The notes: generated by a model from the letters alone, not told the origin. A DNA stretch of 64,000 bases from Phialocephala subalpina (GCA_900073065.1 FJOG01000039.1:229330-293329), one strand, 5' to 3'; shown: positions 31,866 through 45,665, numbered from the stretch's first letter. A program made the numbers and translations.

Positions 31866-34800
31866 ATGTCAATGTCCGTCACCCGCATCCCAATTGACGG
31901 ACTATGGCGCTGTCTATGTCCTTCTACCGACCTCATCACCATCTCCTCCTACCCGTCGTCCTCAATTCCTGCTCATAGGTTCGGAACGCGCCCGAGAATT
32001 CGGAATGGTAATAAGCTTGTTGGAGGGTGGAGGAGGAGGTTGCATGATGGTGGGGGGTTAGGATGGCCAGCTCATAGTGCTGAGGCGAAGGAGGATGAAG
32101 AGAGGCATAATGGGCAAGGTAGTGCTAGGGAGAGATTAGAGCACGACGGGAAAGAAAGTGCGGAGAGAATGGAGATGGGAGCGAACACAACACCTGGGGA
32201 CCATGGGACAAGATTCGGGCCAAAAAAACCTGGGCGAAACCAAAGAAAGAAAATACGACGACGTAAAGAATTAGCTGAGAGACTGCGAGAAGAGGGAGAA
32301 CAAGAACAAGAGAATGAAAGGCTTATGAGGAGTACGGCTGGGGATATACGATTGCACGATACACGACTGTGGAGAGAGGAGAAAGTAGTGAGGAGTATCA
32401 CGCATAATTTAGAAGCGAGAGGAGCGACACAAGAGTTGAGTCCAGAGGCTGCGGGAATGTTGTGGGCTCGAGGGAGTGTCTTGGGAGAGAGCTTGGGGGT
32501 ACCTATTAGGATGCATTTTTCACCGAAGGGTAGCGCAGATCCTTATAATCCGGGATGGGTGGTTTCGAGGAGGAAATCTGTAGAAAGGCAGGCGGAGAAG
32601 GCTGATATGAGTGACGATTCTCCTCCAGTCATCCCCGACCATGAGATACGGATGCAAAGACATGAAAAGGATAGCAATACAGGAGACGATAGCTTGCCTC
32701 ATTGGCGCAAGGCTACCCTATCTTCTGAACCGGTTAATCCGACTCCTAAGCGTGGATTTCTCGGTTGGATTCGCGACTTTTTCATTTCGGGTCCCGATAA
32801 AGGCAACGAACCCGTGCCTACAGAGAAGGAGACGAAGGCAGTGGAGAGCCAGGAAGATGTAGAGCAAAATAAAGTGGATGAAGTGGGGAGGAGACCAGTC
32901 ACCAGGAGCGAGGAAGATGTCAGGCGTTCCAGGATACCGCAACCTACATCAACTTTCTCTGGGGCGTCAGCTATTCCTCAAAGAAGAAGTCGGGATATCT
33001 ATGAGAGGGAAGCAGAAGCTAAGAGAGCCTCTCGAAAACTACAACCCACGGAGACTTTCGCTGGGAAATCGGCGATACCTCCTCGAGGAGGGTGGAATGG
33101 TGTTGTGAGAAAGGTAGAGTTTGATGATAAGTCTCAGAGCAAGGGCGAGGCTCCTGAGAGCAAGAAAGGCGATCAGCGAAACTCGAGAACACCACAACCG
33201 ACATCTACCTTTCTGGGGGCATCTGTGATACCTCCTCGACGAGGTGTTGACGCCAAGGTAGATGCTGCAAGCACTCCTTCGAGGACACCACAACCCACGT
33301 CGACATTTTCTAAGAAATCCCCAATACCCTCACGTGGAGGCTGGGACGCCTTTGCAAGTAGGGTAAAGGCTGGTCGAACTTCGAACTCACCACACCCTAC
33401 GACACCTTTGCAAAAAGACTGGTGGAACAATTCTCTTGCTTCGCAGGCAGAAGGCGAAGTAGTCAATTTCAGTCCGGGTATGTTCGTTGCTGAGCAGGAG
33501 GGTATGCCGGTCTCTCACGATGATTCCGAACATATACTGCAGCCTACGACATTTGCTAGGGGCTCAAGCATCCCTCCTCGAAAAACAGCGAGTGCCATGA
33601 CAAAGGACACGGGTGCCAGAGCTCGTGCTTCCAAAATATATGAGGATAGACTTGCCCAACGAGCGAGTGCATTGATTGCGGGAGAAGAGAAGGCCCGGGT
33701 CTTAGAGGACGTTCGACAGCCGCATGTCTCCCCTGAGCCGACTCTCCCCACGGGGCTTAATTGGAACACATCTGCAAATGAGACAGATTCTAGGCCCAAT
33801 GCTACAGAGGAGGATGAAGTCGCTGGTCACCAGCCTGGCGAATTTGTTGAGAGAAAAGAGACTGCATCGCCCCAGGTGTTTTCACAAGACATGCGAAGCT
33901 CGATGACAACACAAGCAGTATCACCATTCTCTGGGACTTCCATTCCTCCTCGGAACGGCCCATCATTGGACGACAGAGGTGGCAATACGCAAGATGCGAA
34001 TTCTATGACAGAGGAAGCTATCGAACACAAGCCGGTCACATCGCTTGAGAACGAGGAAGTCGCAACAACACCCTCGGATCAGAAGGCCTCTCGAACCCCA
34101 TCTCTGGCACCTTCTGGATGGGGTGCCATTCCAACTCGGCACAGCTGGTCCCCTACACCAACCGCGACACACGATCAGATTGCTAGTGCTCGAGAAGAGG
34201 AAGTGGGATCCTACCAAACAATCACGTCAGTCAATGAGATGGACGATGTCCCGTCGGAGCCTGAAACTCTTCAGCACCCTTCACCATCATCTCCTGAATG
34301 GTCAACCATTCCAGCCCGCCAGAGCTCACCCCCAATCGTTGAGAGACTTCCTACGAACTTCCAAAACGCTCCATCCACCATCTCATTCGAACCCCTTGCC
34401 TCAGCTTTTTTAGGAACGAAAGTCGCGGAAGCTAGGAATCTTCTCTCAGGCCAAGCGATCGGTCATACTCGGCGTCCTCATCCGACTTATGACGGTGTAC
34501 CACTCATCCACCTTCACGATCGCTTGCGAAAACTCACCGTGATGAAAGGCGGTTATGATCAAATCTGCGAACTCATTCCATACTTGATCCAAAACAGAGG
34601 CGAACAACCCGCTCTAATACACTACGATGCGCTAATAAGAGCAAACGCCGACGCTGACTTTGGGAGTGTGGAAATTGTGAAGCATCTCTTAAAGGAAATG
34701 AAGGAGATGGGTATTGGAGCTGATTCTGGGTTGTATCATGGCGTCTTAAAAGTTTTAGCTATTCATCCTGACTATCTCCTTCGAGACCAAGTCATGCAAG

Positions 34801-36058
34801 AGATGAAGATGAAATGGTTTGGGCTATCTCCAGAAGGATGGCACGACTACGTCATTGGGCTTATTCGTGACCGACAATACGAAGTCGCGATGGATAGGTT
34901 GGAGCAGATGCATACAGATGCCATAGCTGTACAACCATGGCTTTATGATATTTTCATGTTCCAGCTATGCGACGCGGGAGAGCTGGATGAAGTTTTCAAG
35001 CTTTTGCAGTACAGATTCGATCACAGCAGGCATGAGATCCAGCCAAGCGTATGGTACTACGTACTTGATGTTTTCTCGCAGGCATTCCATGTAAGTGAAC
35101 ATTCGGCCTTGGATTATGTCCTCCATTGACTTTCTTGATACAGTATGCGGGCACGAAATACGTCTGGCAAAAGCGAGTTCAAACACAGTCCCTAGTTCCT
35201 TCAGACGGAATCTGTACAGCAGCACTCAACCTCGCCGCACGGTACGCGGATCCAGGACTTGCTACTTCTGTAGTCCGCATCCTTTCCTCCCGGCTCCCGG
35301 TACTTCAAACGCACCACTATGAAGCGCTTATCGCAGCATACGCTGGATCAAATGACAACAAGACCGCCTTCCGCATTCTAGCAATCATGTCGAAAGCCAA
35401 TATCGAGCCTGATGCAACAAGCACTCGACCGCTGTTCCTCCATCTCTCGCAATCAAAAGAGTATCCGCGAATGGCATGGGACGACTTGAAGAGTCTTTCA
35501 GCCGATGGTCATCAGATACCCGTTGCAGCTGCGAACGTGGTTCTCGAAGCTTGCACCGAGGTGGGGAGATTTGACGAAGCAGTAGCTCTCTACAAAGAAC
35601 TACATGAAATCATCGAAACAGGTCCAAATACAGATACTTTCAACATGCTCCTCCAAGGCGCCGTCTACGCAGGCCGAAAAGACCTATGTATGTTCCTCGC
35701 CAGCGAGATGGCAGCATTAGACGTCAAGCCCAATCTCATTACCTATGATCGTCTTATCCTAGCCTGTCTCCCCGAGAAAGATTACGAAGATGCATTCAAG
35801 TATCTCGAGGAAATGATCTCAGTAGGAGACGATAAAGGAGATGGTGGGTGGTGGATGAGACAAGGTACCGCGGCAGCCATGGTTAGACGTTGCGCAGCGG
35901 CGGGCGACGAGAGGGCGTGGGAGATTATCAACGAGATGAAGAATCGTGGGATGAAACTCGGCAATCATGAGAAAATTATCCAGGATACTTGGGGGCAGGA
36001 GAAGATTGATGGCTCGACGGGGATGCAAATGCCGGGAAAGAGTCTGCGGCGTAAATGA
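31866..36058 (+). CDS. large pentatricopeptide-repeat (PPR) protein, probably mitochondrial
   Basis: There are two exons, 31866-35090 and 35144-36058 (intron of 53 nt, GTAAGT...ATACAG), giving 1379 aa. The N-terminus is rich in Arg, Ser and Thr with few acids, compatible with a mitochondrial presequence. Residues about 90-160 are highly charged. Residues about 350-700 are a disordered linker with at least six copies of a motif close to [20 protein letters not shown]. From about residue 850 to the end come helical repeats of PPR type, for example [40 protein letters not shown] and [20 protein letters not shown]. Such proteins bind organellar RNA and control its translation or stability; the RNA target is unknown. 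The length is at the upper end for fungal PPR proteins because of the linker. The ATG at 31866 is chosen because an earlier ATG is in another frame and closes quickly. Confidence 0.85.
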
Positions 36059-36134
36059 TGTGTGCTTGACCTGTACAGATCAAAGGGTTGTCTTGTATAC
36101 TGTTTCATTTGTTCGTCTTTGACGATTGTATATC

Positions 36135-36549
36135 ATGAGACAGTGTATTATATGTCCGCATATCTTATTTCAGGGATGTTATATCAGTGAGTTCCAGCAT
36201 CGCCCCGTTAACTCCTTTTCCAGGATACGAATCAAACTTCCAATACCAAGATATAGCATCCACTCCCCAAGCTGGCAAGCACCTACTCCCAGCACCACCT
36301 TCCTCACCCAAACTCTACAACAAAACTCGGCCCCCACTCACCTCAACATTCTCCGCCACCATCTACGATCACCTTAACAAGATCCAGCGCACACAACACA
36401 AAAACGCCACTATCTCCCCTCACACGTAGCACGATCTAATCTCCGTCTCGACAGTCTGAACAACGTGACAGTCACACCCGGCTCTGATCCGATCACAGTT
36501 ACTGTCGTACCGCATAGCGCGCGGCTGTATGAGGGCGGACAGAGATAGA
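36135..36549 (+). other. possible small gene or gene fragment
   Basis: A protein-like frame (YESNFQYQDIASTPQAG, then PPLTSTFSATIYDHLNK) occupies 36229-36429. Shifted by one base, LDSLNNVTVTPGSDPITV follows to a stop at 36549. A start could be ATG 36135 joined by a 37-nt GTGAGT...TTCCAG intron, but this sits inside the likely 3' UTR of the PPR gene. The frame change suggests either a decayed gene or a missed intron. No family is recognised. Confidence 0.25.
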
Positions 36550-36900
36550 GCTTGGGACGATAATGAGACCTCAACGGATTGGGGCTCAACAGATTGCATG
36601 TGAGATGGAGAGGGGATGTAGTCATTCATGGATTTTGGATTCTTGGGGAGGGAGGTGCTGCTGGAGTATCCGCATATACGCACTCGACCTTTACAAGTGT
36701 GGAAGGTGAGCGTGCTGGTTTGATATACATTACTTACTGTGTTCAATTTTGCTAGAAGCCGTTCGTTGCTCACTACCCATGCCCGCTATGATTTAAAGAA
36801 AAGCAAAATGCGAACCCCTTTTCTGTGCAAGTATCTCAATCGAGCAACTTCGCTTCCAATTTGATTACATTTCCACCCTTTCCATATCCTTTCCTCGTAC

Positions 36901-38648
36901 TCACTGACTCCCCTCTCCCTCAACCTCATCCTTGAGGTACCTACTCTTAGTCCTCAAGACAGGGCCCCACTTGAAGAACACCCAGGGGATAGGAATCATG
37001 GCTACTGTGATGAAGCCGAGCAGACTTGTCGCCCAAGCGAAGCCGAGGTTGTCGACCATCTTGTTTGTGAAGAGGAGAAAGGAAGAAGAGAGCAGGAATC
37101 GGATGAAAGTCGAAGCCGCGAGGACGGAGGCGCCGAAACGAGCGCCGTAGACGTCGTTGTTGTAGACTGGGAGACACATCTTGGGAGTTGTTAGTGGGGT
37201 GTGACAGGGAATAGTGGGAGGGGAGGAGAACATACTACGTTGACTACGTAAGAGAATCCGAAAAGGATGCCTGAGAGTGTTGGAACGATCCAGTGGATTG
37301 ATGACTTGCCGGTCCATGCCAACCTATGTAGTCGTCAGGATCCCGTATCTCCCCAATTTTTCATGTCTCTTGGAATTAGGGAGTCAACTCACCAGAACAA
37401 ACTAATCGGCAACGTAATACTCCCCACCATAGCGGGATACAATCTCATTTCAGGTGCAACAGTCTTTCCAAGTCTCAACGCTTCACTTCTCGCTTTTTGG
37501 TAAGTGAGCTTATCGAACGCTGCGATGATCGGGATCGAAACAAAGCTGCCAACGAGGAGAGCACCGAAGGCCATGCCGACTTGGTATTGGGTGAAGTGGT
37601 AGACACGTTCGTATAGCAGGGCATAATTGATGTAGTAGGCGAAGACTACTGATTGCGTAACTGCGAGGACGAGGGAGGTTGGGAAGACGATCTGTTGAAC
37701 AGTGTCAGCTTCTCCGTCTTGTAGTCTGGATGGTAGAGCCATATGCTTACTGGCTCAATGATGATCATATGTAGTGGCCTCCCGACTGCTACCAAGAACA
37801 CATAAAGCTTCGAACCTCTACTCTCCACCTCCCTTCCCTCCTTCTTCGCCTTCGCCCTAACAACTTGAGGATGATAAGTCTCCGGAATCAAGAAAGCCCA
37901 GACAGTGACAATCCCCGCCAAGATTGTCATAACCCAGAACGTCCATCTCCAACCCTGATCTTGAACCACACTCGCGCTGATCATCGGCCCAGCCTGCGTC
38001 GCCCACACAATACACAGCACGAATAGCACCACGAATGACGTTCCCGTCTTCTCCAATCGCACATCCCAAAGGTCATTGATGATTCCTGCACCGACAGTGA
38101 GACATGGTCCGGAGAAGAGGCCCGCGAGGCTACGTGCTACGGCTAGAGTAGCGTAGTTCTTAGACGCGCCTCCAACGATGGTGAAGATAAGGGAGAGGGG
38201 GACGGAGACTTGGTAGACGATTCTTCGGCCGTAGATCTCGCAAGCTGCGGTTCCGATGAGGGCACCAAAGGAAAGCCCATACGCGTAGAGGGAGCCGGGA
38301 AGAATAGCGAGAGTCGTCAAGAGGTTGAAGTGCTGTTGAGCGCCAGGAATGGCAGCCACGTATATTGGCGTCCCGAGAGTTCTAGTTGATAATTTAGTTT
38401 AGAACTTGATGAGGATAGAAGGATGTGTACGCAGTGAAGACAGTGACGAGCACGAAGCAAGCGGTCAAGGCTTTCTTTCTTGGTGACCAGTTTCTTGGGT
38501 TATCTTTGTCGTCCGTGTCAAGGTCCATCGTTACTTGCGGGAGATCAGACGTCATTGCGGAGTGATGAGGTTTGATGTTGATAGCTTTCTCCAGGACCGA
38601 AGTTGATTCTGCTGAAGTTCCTCCATTGGAGTAGTCCATTTCGACCAT
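36901..38648 (-). CDS. MFS transporter, DHA1 (polyamine/drug:H+ antiporter) type
   Basis: There are five exons: 38648-38431, 38381-37751, 37691-37393, 37323-37236 and 37179-36901. Introns are 49-70 nt and the protein is 504 aa. The cytosolic N-terminus ends in DKDNPRNWSPRKK, the signature lead of fungal DHA1 transporters. Membrane segments follow, with the loop-2 motif close to EIYGRRIVYQ, then ARSLAGLFSGPCLTVGAGIINDLW (motif C region) and GWRWTFWVMTI. The large central loop is IPETYHPQVVRAKAKKEGRE, and the C-terminal half ends VYNNDVYGARFGASVLAAS and VFFKWGPVLRTKSRYL. Twelve spans are expected. It probably exports drugs or polyamines at the plasma membrane; the substrate is unknown. All splice phases close, so the model is internally consistent. 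Confidence 0.88.
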
Positions 38649-40446
38649 TTTGAATCCTGTTGCGGTGGACGAAATTCTGTGTGGAATTTTCTTGACGCAG
38701 TGTGTTTAATAAAGAGGTTTGGAAAGGACAGAGGAACCTCTTTGATTTTGCTAAGCAGAAACGCGACTGAAGTCCAAGTGCGAGCGAACCACTTGGAAGG
38801 CTCGTCGGATGAATTGCGGGGTCCTTCCTCTTAAGAATTATGTGGGGTAAATTATAGCAACCTTGAACAGGCGAGCTTTGCGAATCGCGAGAGAAAATAC
38901 GAAGACTGCAGATCAGCTTCATGGCATTTTGAATTTATGACCCTTTCCATCAAGTCGTCTATGCCAAGAAGTCGAAGTACGCAGAAACCAATCACAAACT
39001 GTGTCGCGGCGCAGAACAACACATCCACATTGAAGATCTCTCAAAACGGCATGGAATATTCCTCTCAATCAAACTGAATCGCCTTTGGGCAATGGTCTAT
39101 ATTTCACCGATTGGATGAGACAAACCGAGGGGAAGAAATGTATGTCGCATTGGCAACGTTGCTGATCGAGGACGCGGCTCAGTCAAATAAGCTTTCGAGC
39201 CCCCAAACGCTTCCGTCCAATGCTTATTGGCTCTCAATACGTATGCAAATATTACGCGTCGGATCTTATTAGCAAGCAATTGCTTGACTTGTTCTCATTC
39301 TCGAGTCCTAATGCCACTGTCACAGCGGTAATTCGCAGCCTTGTTGACAAACAAGGCACAGAGAGTGGAAGTGTAGTATTGGACGAAGTACGAGATATCA
39401 AGGCAAGCACTGCCAGCCGGGTGCATACTTTCGGGTGAAAAGCATCCATTTATTGCACCTCGGTCAACGCCGTACGGAGCAGTAAGGCTGAAGCACCTTG
39501 GTGACCCGAATAGGAAGCACCAACGCATGCACCCAGCAAGAGACCAAAGACAATCGAGACGATGGATGCGAGGAGTACGATAGAAGCATGATGAATCAGC
39601 TCGCAATAGTGTGCCATTGGACAACTTTGAAGAAACTTCCAAAGAAGCGTGGCGTGAGAATCAATACATTACTTTAAAGTTCTGACACTGTCAGCTTAAA
39701 CAGCACTGACAAATACGACAGCCGCCCCCAGTGGTCAGGCCCAGCTTTTTTCAGCCCCATTACCAGACTTCTCGCATTCATGAAATACGCACAGCCCAAT
39801 CAAGAATCAGCATTCGCAGTTCGATCACGTGCGCTTCCCAGACAACCATCAACTGGATATGATGCAAATAGACCGGCTCTCATCGTGACACTACTCTCCA
39901 CGCCACAGAATTCATTCAAAACTTAAATATAACCGTGCCTAGCAGCGTTGATTACTTCTCGAACGGGGAAAGTCACGTGGACTTGACTCAGAATTAGATG
40001 TAAGTTGGTTTCTTCGAGGCACTGCCTCTATACTTCAAATCAATTTTTCGACTCGTCAGAATTTAACCATTGGGCTGAAATAGACACTTTTGCTGGTCCG
40101 TTATAGACCGCAGTAAATGGACAGATATTTGCCAACTGGACATGAGCAGGCAAAGCCAATGGACACTGTCCATCAGTATCTCTTAGATTCGTGTTCTAGA
40201 CAGGGAGATATGTGCCCTTCATCACTTGATGTGAGTTGCGACCAGGCTCAAGGAACGGACGAAGTCAATGAGTTCGAGATACTCGAGATGTTGTGAGGTT
40301 GAGATGAGATGAGACTGCCAAATTTGATAGCCGAGGTAAGGGTAAGGCCGTAAGCCAAGACCACATCCTCCTTCCTCGACAGCCTCACTTCTCTTTCCTT
40401 TCATCTCAACTTGTGAAGATCTTAGTAGCAAATGCTTTCCCGCGTA
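38649..40446. other. MFS promoter, then intergenic without a recognisable gene
   Basis: The first few hundred bases are the likely promoter of the minus-strand transporter. The remainder up to the inverted repeat at 40447 contains only short frames without motifs. Confidence 0.4.
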
Positions 40447-40512
40447 CAGCCGCTAGCGAATCGGCTTCCGCCTCAAACACTTTTAGAATTTAAACTAAGC
40501 CACATCGCCAAG
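40447..40512 (+). repeat. left arm of a 5.3-kb-spaced inverted repeat
   Basis: It starts cagccgctagcgaatcggct right after TA (40445-40446). The same sequence occurs inverted at 45666-45728. Identity is nearly perfect over the first 27 bases and then weakens (ctaagccaca against ctaaaccaca still aligns). It could be a terminal inverted repeat of a TA-inserting DNA transposon. Confidence 0.65.
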
Positions 40513-41745
40513 ACGCTTCTGGTTGCACTAGCATCTGTTCCTATCTCTGCATTCATACGCCACAGATCTGCGGTATCGCGTGTGAGCTGAGCCAACTTCG
40601 TCCTAAAAGACCGGAATTCTTAGTTGGACAAAAACACGATTTTTTCTTGGTCGTACTGTACCTATCTTTATGTGAACTACGAATGCCGTACTTACAACAC
40701 TGATAATCTCATGTGGCGACAAGGCAAGAGGTGCATATTAGTGTGACCATGTGGCTGTGGCAACGCGCCGCGGATTCAGCTTCCTCGACCAAGTCAGAAC
40801 TACCAGACGTTATAATATGATGCTCTAGGCTTTGCCATTTAGCAGATCGAGTTTGGAAGTACACACGCATAGTGGTTAGTAAATACCGGCTCCGAATGTC
40901 TACGTCTGCTCACATTATGGCGCAGCCCCCAGGACAGCTGTATCCCGATCCCAAGTCGACAATAGACGCTACTGCCAAAGTTGAGCGCGCCTTTCTTATA
41001 TGACTCTGTTAACAACTTCAATCATTATTGCCGTCTATGGCCTCAATCCTCAAAACGAGAAAGGCACCGACTATGCTTGGAATACATGGCGTACTCCTCC
41101 CGGACCGCAAGGACGCCTTTAGCTCCACAACGACCCGCCTTAATACGTATCCGAATTACGAATAAGGGTTAACATAATAATTCAAAGTACACATCGATCA
41201 AAGACGCGACTGTGGGACTCGCATTCTCTGCCACACTGCACAATAGAGGGGATTGGATGTTAGTGAGCCTGGGAGGCTTTTATACTACCCATCTATGCAT
41301 ACCGATCCAACCTAACACGTCAGGCTACACTTTCGCGCGCTATGAGGTCTTCTAACCTATTTAAAGGCCGGAATAAACCTTTGGTTGCTAGAGAACGCTT
41401 CCAATGTGACTTAAAATCGACTGTTCTTCCTTGGATTGTGCCGATTATTGATTCGTAAATGGAAAGTGCGGCTTGAAATCCAGCTTCGTTAATATTCTAG
41501 GCTCCATAAAATCGTCTAGGCCGGAATACTGATACTGCACCACGATTTCTACCCTTTATTCAGCCTTTGTAAGACCTCTCATAGTGAAGATGCAATGTCG
41601 GTTCCTAATGTTCGTGAGTTCTGCGGCCAATCAAAGCCATAAGTGTACATTGACGTGGCAGATGCGGCTGAGGCTGCCACCTTTAATTCAGCCGTACGAA
41701 AATGCCGTCGAGCAACGGTGAGGAAACAACATCCGCCGCCAGACC
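40513..41745. other. upstream region of the first NLR, no gene seen
   Basis: No domain or transposase is visible. It lies inside the inverted-repeat bracket and holds the promoter of the NLR gene. Confidence 0.4.
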
Positions 41746-44700
41746 ATGAGGATCTTCGCGCGCAATCACGAACGTGACCCGGCTCAGAAAGCTAGGTCCT
41801 CGGTCTTGCGAAGACTTCTTGGCAAGAAAGGAGGACAGGCACGGCCAGAGGCCGGCTCGGTTGCCTCCTCCGTTAGCGGCAACAGCTTGGGCCGAGAGGA
41901 GCACTCTGGGGACGACTCGGTCAACCCCGTTTTAAACAGTCGTCCGCTTACGAATTACGAAGGCTCACCCACGACTCAGACGCTTTGGGATCGCGCATAT
42001 GACACTCTTAGAGAGGGAAATCGGCAATTGGTGGAGAAGTACGAGAAACTGCTCTCAAAGGAGCTCCTTGAGACGAGTGCGTGTTACTTGTAATGGGGTG
42101 TTGCAACCGCTGATGATTCTAGATTCCGAGTCAAATAACGAATTGTTGCAGACCGAGACGACGCTAGACGACAGTAAGAATGTGATAGACAATACAAATC
42201 GTCAGACACGTCAAGCCCAGTTGGCCGCGGTAACCAAGCGTGGTTTGGAACGAATGGATGGGAACAGAATCGAATATCACATCTTCGGTCGTGCTTTTGT
42301 TCTGAAGGACCAAATTGCACAAGCCGTGGGATTGGTGCAATGGGCCAAAGATTGGATTGGTGCAGCCGTCAAGGCGTCGCCGGAGGCTTCAATAGCCTGG
42401 GCCGGTGTTTGTGTCGTCCTCCCGCTTCTGACAAACCCCAGTGCTGCGGATGCAGCATATCGTGATGGATTCGCATGCGTCACAAACCGCATGCGCTATT
42501 ACATTGCGTTGGAGCCGTTGCTACTAGAGCTCATTCAGGACCCTTCGATTGCAAAAACAACCGACAACCTAACAGAGGAATGCAAGGCTCATATCGTGGA
42601 TCTATATCAATACATCCTCGACTTTCAATTTCGAAGTGTCCTACGGTTCTATCGGAATTGGCTTGGCAATCTTGGTCGAGATTTGGTCCAAGGCGAGGAC
42701 TGGAAGCAAATGCAGCTCAAAATCAAAGATCTCGAAGATATAGTATATAAGGATTTCATTCAGATAAATGAACTATTATCGAGGCAGAAGCTGGATTGTC
42801 TGAACGAGAAGACCAAAGAGTCTCTCCAAAACCTCTATCAAATCCTATCCACCGCCAAGGAGCAGCTTCGAGCTACGGAAGACATCCGGGATCTTGCATC
42901 AGACCACATCAAGCTGACTCAGACCTTGGCGGAGAGACGCCAGCAGAACCAAGAGGAGCTCGACAAGCAAGCATGTCATCAGGTCTTTCGCATCACTAAA
43001 GGCGAAAAGGACAACTCTTACGAGTGGTACAAAAACCGCGTGGAAGACCGTGTGGGAGGGACCTGCGAATGGTTTCTAACCCACGAGAACTTCCTATCAT
43101 GGCTAAAACAAGATGCCGGACCTCTTCTAGTCTCCGCAGATCCTGGATGTGGAAAGTCTGTCTTGGCAAAATACCTGATAGACTATGGGTTACCTCGAGC
43201 GGCCACTATTTGCTATTTTTTCTTCAAGGACCAGGATCAGAACACCCTCTCACAAGCACTCTGTGCCTTGCTGCATCAGCTCTTTTCCCAAAAACCTGAT
43301 TTGATTCGACACGCTATGCCAGAGTATTTCAAAAATGGTTCCGGCATAGTGACTCTGGCCACAACGCTATGGAACATCCTCAAAGACGCCGCCCAAGATC
43401 CTGCTGCTAGACCTACGATTTTTGTCTTAGATGCGCTAGACGAATGCGCTGAAACGGACTTTCGGGGCTTGATCCGGATGTTGATGGCCTTCTTCCTTCA
43501 GGAACCGAGCAAGCTTGGCAGAGTTAAGTTTCTGTTAACCAGTCGACCTTATGAAAACGTTGTATCCGGGTTCCACGGACTGGTTGACGCCTTCCCCTAT
43601 ATTCGCATACCAGGAGAAGATGAATCCGAGGCTATCGGCCAGGAAGTGAACAACGTGATTAGACACCGAGTCCAGCAGCTGCGGCTTTCAGCAGATATCG
43701 GGGGCCACTTAGAACGACGGTTGATAGAGATTCCGCACCGTACTTATCTTTGGGTGTACCTTGTGTTCGACTACTTGGCAACGTCAGGCTTTAAGAGGAC
43801 GAAGAAGGGTATCGAGTCAATCATTGCAACGCTTCCGGAAAGTGTCAACCAAGCATACGAGAAGATCCTTGAGAAGCATAAGGATTCTCAAATGGTTCGG
43901 AAGGCCTTGAGCATAATCTTGGCAGCGAGTCGGCCGTTGACCCTTACTGAAATGAACGTCGCTATTAACACCGACATCTCATCACGTTCTATGGAAGACC
44001 TCGACCTTGAGAGAGAAGACGACTTCAAAAGACGTCTCCGATCTTGGTGCGGATTGTTCGTCTCAATCTATCATGGCAAGGTTTATTTCCTTCACCAAAC
44101 CGCTCGAGAGTTTCTCCTTGCAAATTTGTCATCGTCTGGAAATTTTCTGCCAGCGTCGGGGTGGCATCACTCTATTCATATCCACCAAGCGCACGCAATT
44201 CTCGCCGATGTCTGCGTAGTATATCTTAACTTTCTTAATTCCGACCTGACTTTGACGGATACAAACGGGAAATCCGGTCACTACAACAATAACTACGCAT
44301 TTTTGGACTATTCAGCCAAAAATTGGGGCACTCACTTCCGCCTGGCCTATATCAGTAACAACGCTGATATAGTACCTTTCACCTTGAGGATATGTAATTC
44401 AGATTCGAAGAGCTATTCAGCGTGGTTCAAAATTTATTGGAAGACTAAGAATGTAAAACTTCCTGGGCACTTTCCAGATCTTATGGTAGCGTCGTACTTT
44501 GGACATAAAGCCGTTGTTAAGTTGCTACTCGAGAAAAGCGCTAAGCTTGAGACTAAGGATAACTATGGCCGAACGCCGCTGTCGTGGGCTGCAGGGAATG
44601 GGCACGAAGCAGTAGTCGAGCTATTGCTCGAGAAAAGCGCCGAGCTCGAGACCAAGGATAACTGTAGTCGGACGCCGCTATTGTGGGCTGCGCAATGTGG

Positions 44701-45367
44701 GTACGAGGCGGTGATCGAGCTGCTGCTCGAGAAGGGCGCCGAGCTTAAGACTAAGGATAACTATGGCCGAACGCCGCTATCGTGGGCTGCAGGGAATGGG
44801 CACAAAGCAGTAGTCGAGCTACTACTCGAGAAAGGCGCCGAGCTCGAGACTAAAAATAACTATAGCCGGACGCCGCTATCGTGGGCTGCGCAATGTGGGT
44901 ACGAGGCGGTGATCGAGCTGCTGCTCGAGAAGGGCGCCGAACTCGAGACCAAGGATAAAGACTATGGCCAGACGCCGCTATCGTGGGCTGCGCGGTGTGG
45001 GTACGAGGCGGTGGTCGAGCTACTGCTCGATAAAGGCGCCGAGCTCGAGACCAAAGATAACTATAGCCAAACGCCGTTATCGTGGGCTGCAGAGAATGGG
45101 CACGAGGTGGTAGTCGAGCTACTACTCGAGAAAGGCGCCGAGCTCGAGACCAAATCTAATAATGGCCAAACGCCGTTATCGTGGGCTGCAGAGAATGGGC
45201 ACGAAGCAGTAGTCGAATTACTACTCGAGAAAAGCGCTTTTCTCGAGACTAAAGATAACTGCAACCGGACGCCGTTATCGTGGGCTATAGAGAATGGGCA
45301 CGAGGCGGTAGTCGAGCTACTACTCGAAAAAGGTGCCGAGCTCGGTATTAGAAATGACTATAACTAA
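41746..45367 (+). CDS. NLR: NACHT_N - NACHT - ankyrin repeats
   Basis: There are two exons, 41746-42076 and 42123-45367 (intron of 46 nt, GTGCGT...TTCTAG), giving 1191 aa. Residues about 80-310 are the fungal NACHT N-terminal domain (LWDRAYDTLREGNRQLVEKY, then GRAFVLKDQIAQAVGLVQWA and AWAGVCVVLPLL). The NACHT NTPase follows, with P-loop SADPGCGKS near 446-455, Walker B TIFVLDALDEC near 543 and the sensor TSRPYENV. A winged-helix part contains FLHQTAREFLL. From about 895 to the end are nine ankyrin units of 33 residues, nearly identical at protein and DNA level (TPLSWAA-NGHEAVVELLLEKGAELETKDN); one has an extra codon (KDKDY). Fungal NLRs of this kind act in non-self recognition and programmed cell death, with the repeats as the sensor surface. 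The gene sits between inverted repeats. Confidence 0.92.
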
Positions 45368-45665
45368 ATACGACAAAAGATTAATAAATAAAGTACTCAT
45401 TTTTTTAAGTACATGATTGTTGTGTCCTATCACGTGCTGTACAGTCACATGAAATGGCGCCACGTGATGCCAAATCAAAAGTACAGTACCCTCCTTAACT
45501 TTGTGAATATTGTTGCCATATATATAGAGTTGAGATATTTCAAGGTGGAGCATTCTACGCGGCGCCTAGGACTCGCCATAGGAATAGTCTCCCCTATATA
45601 ATATCACGGGATGCGATGAGTTGCAATGGGATGTGAGGGAAAATGAGCTAGCTGGAATGAGAGTT

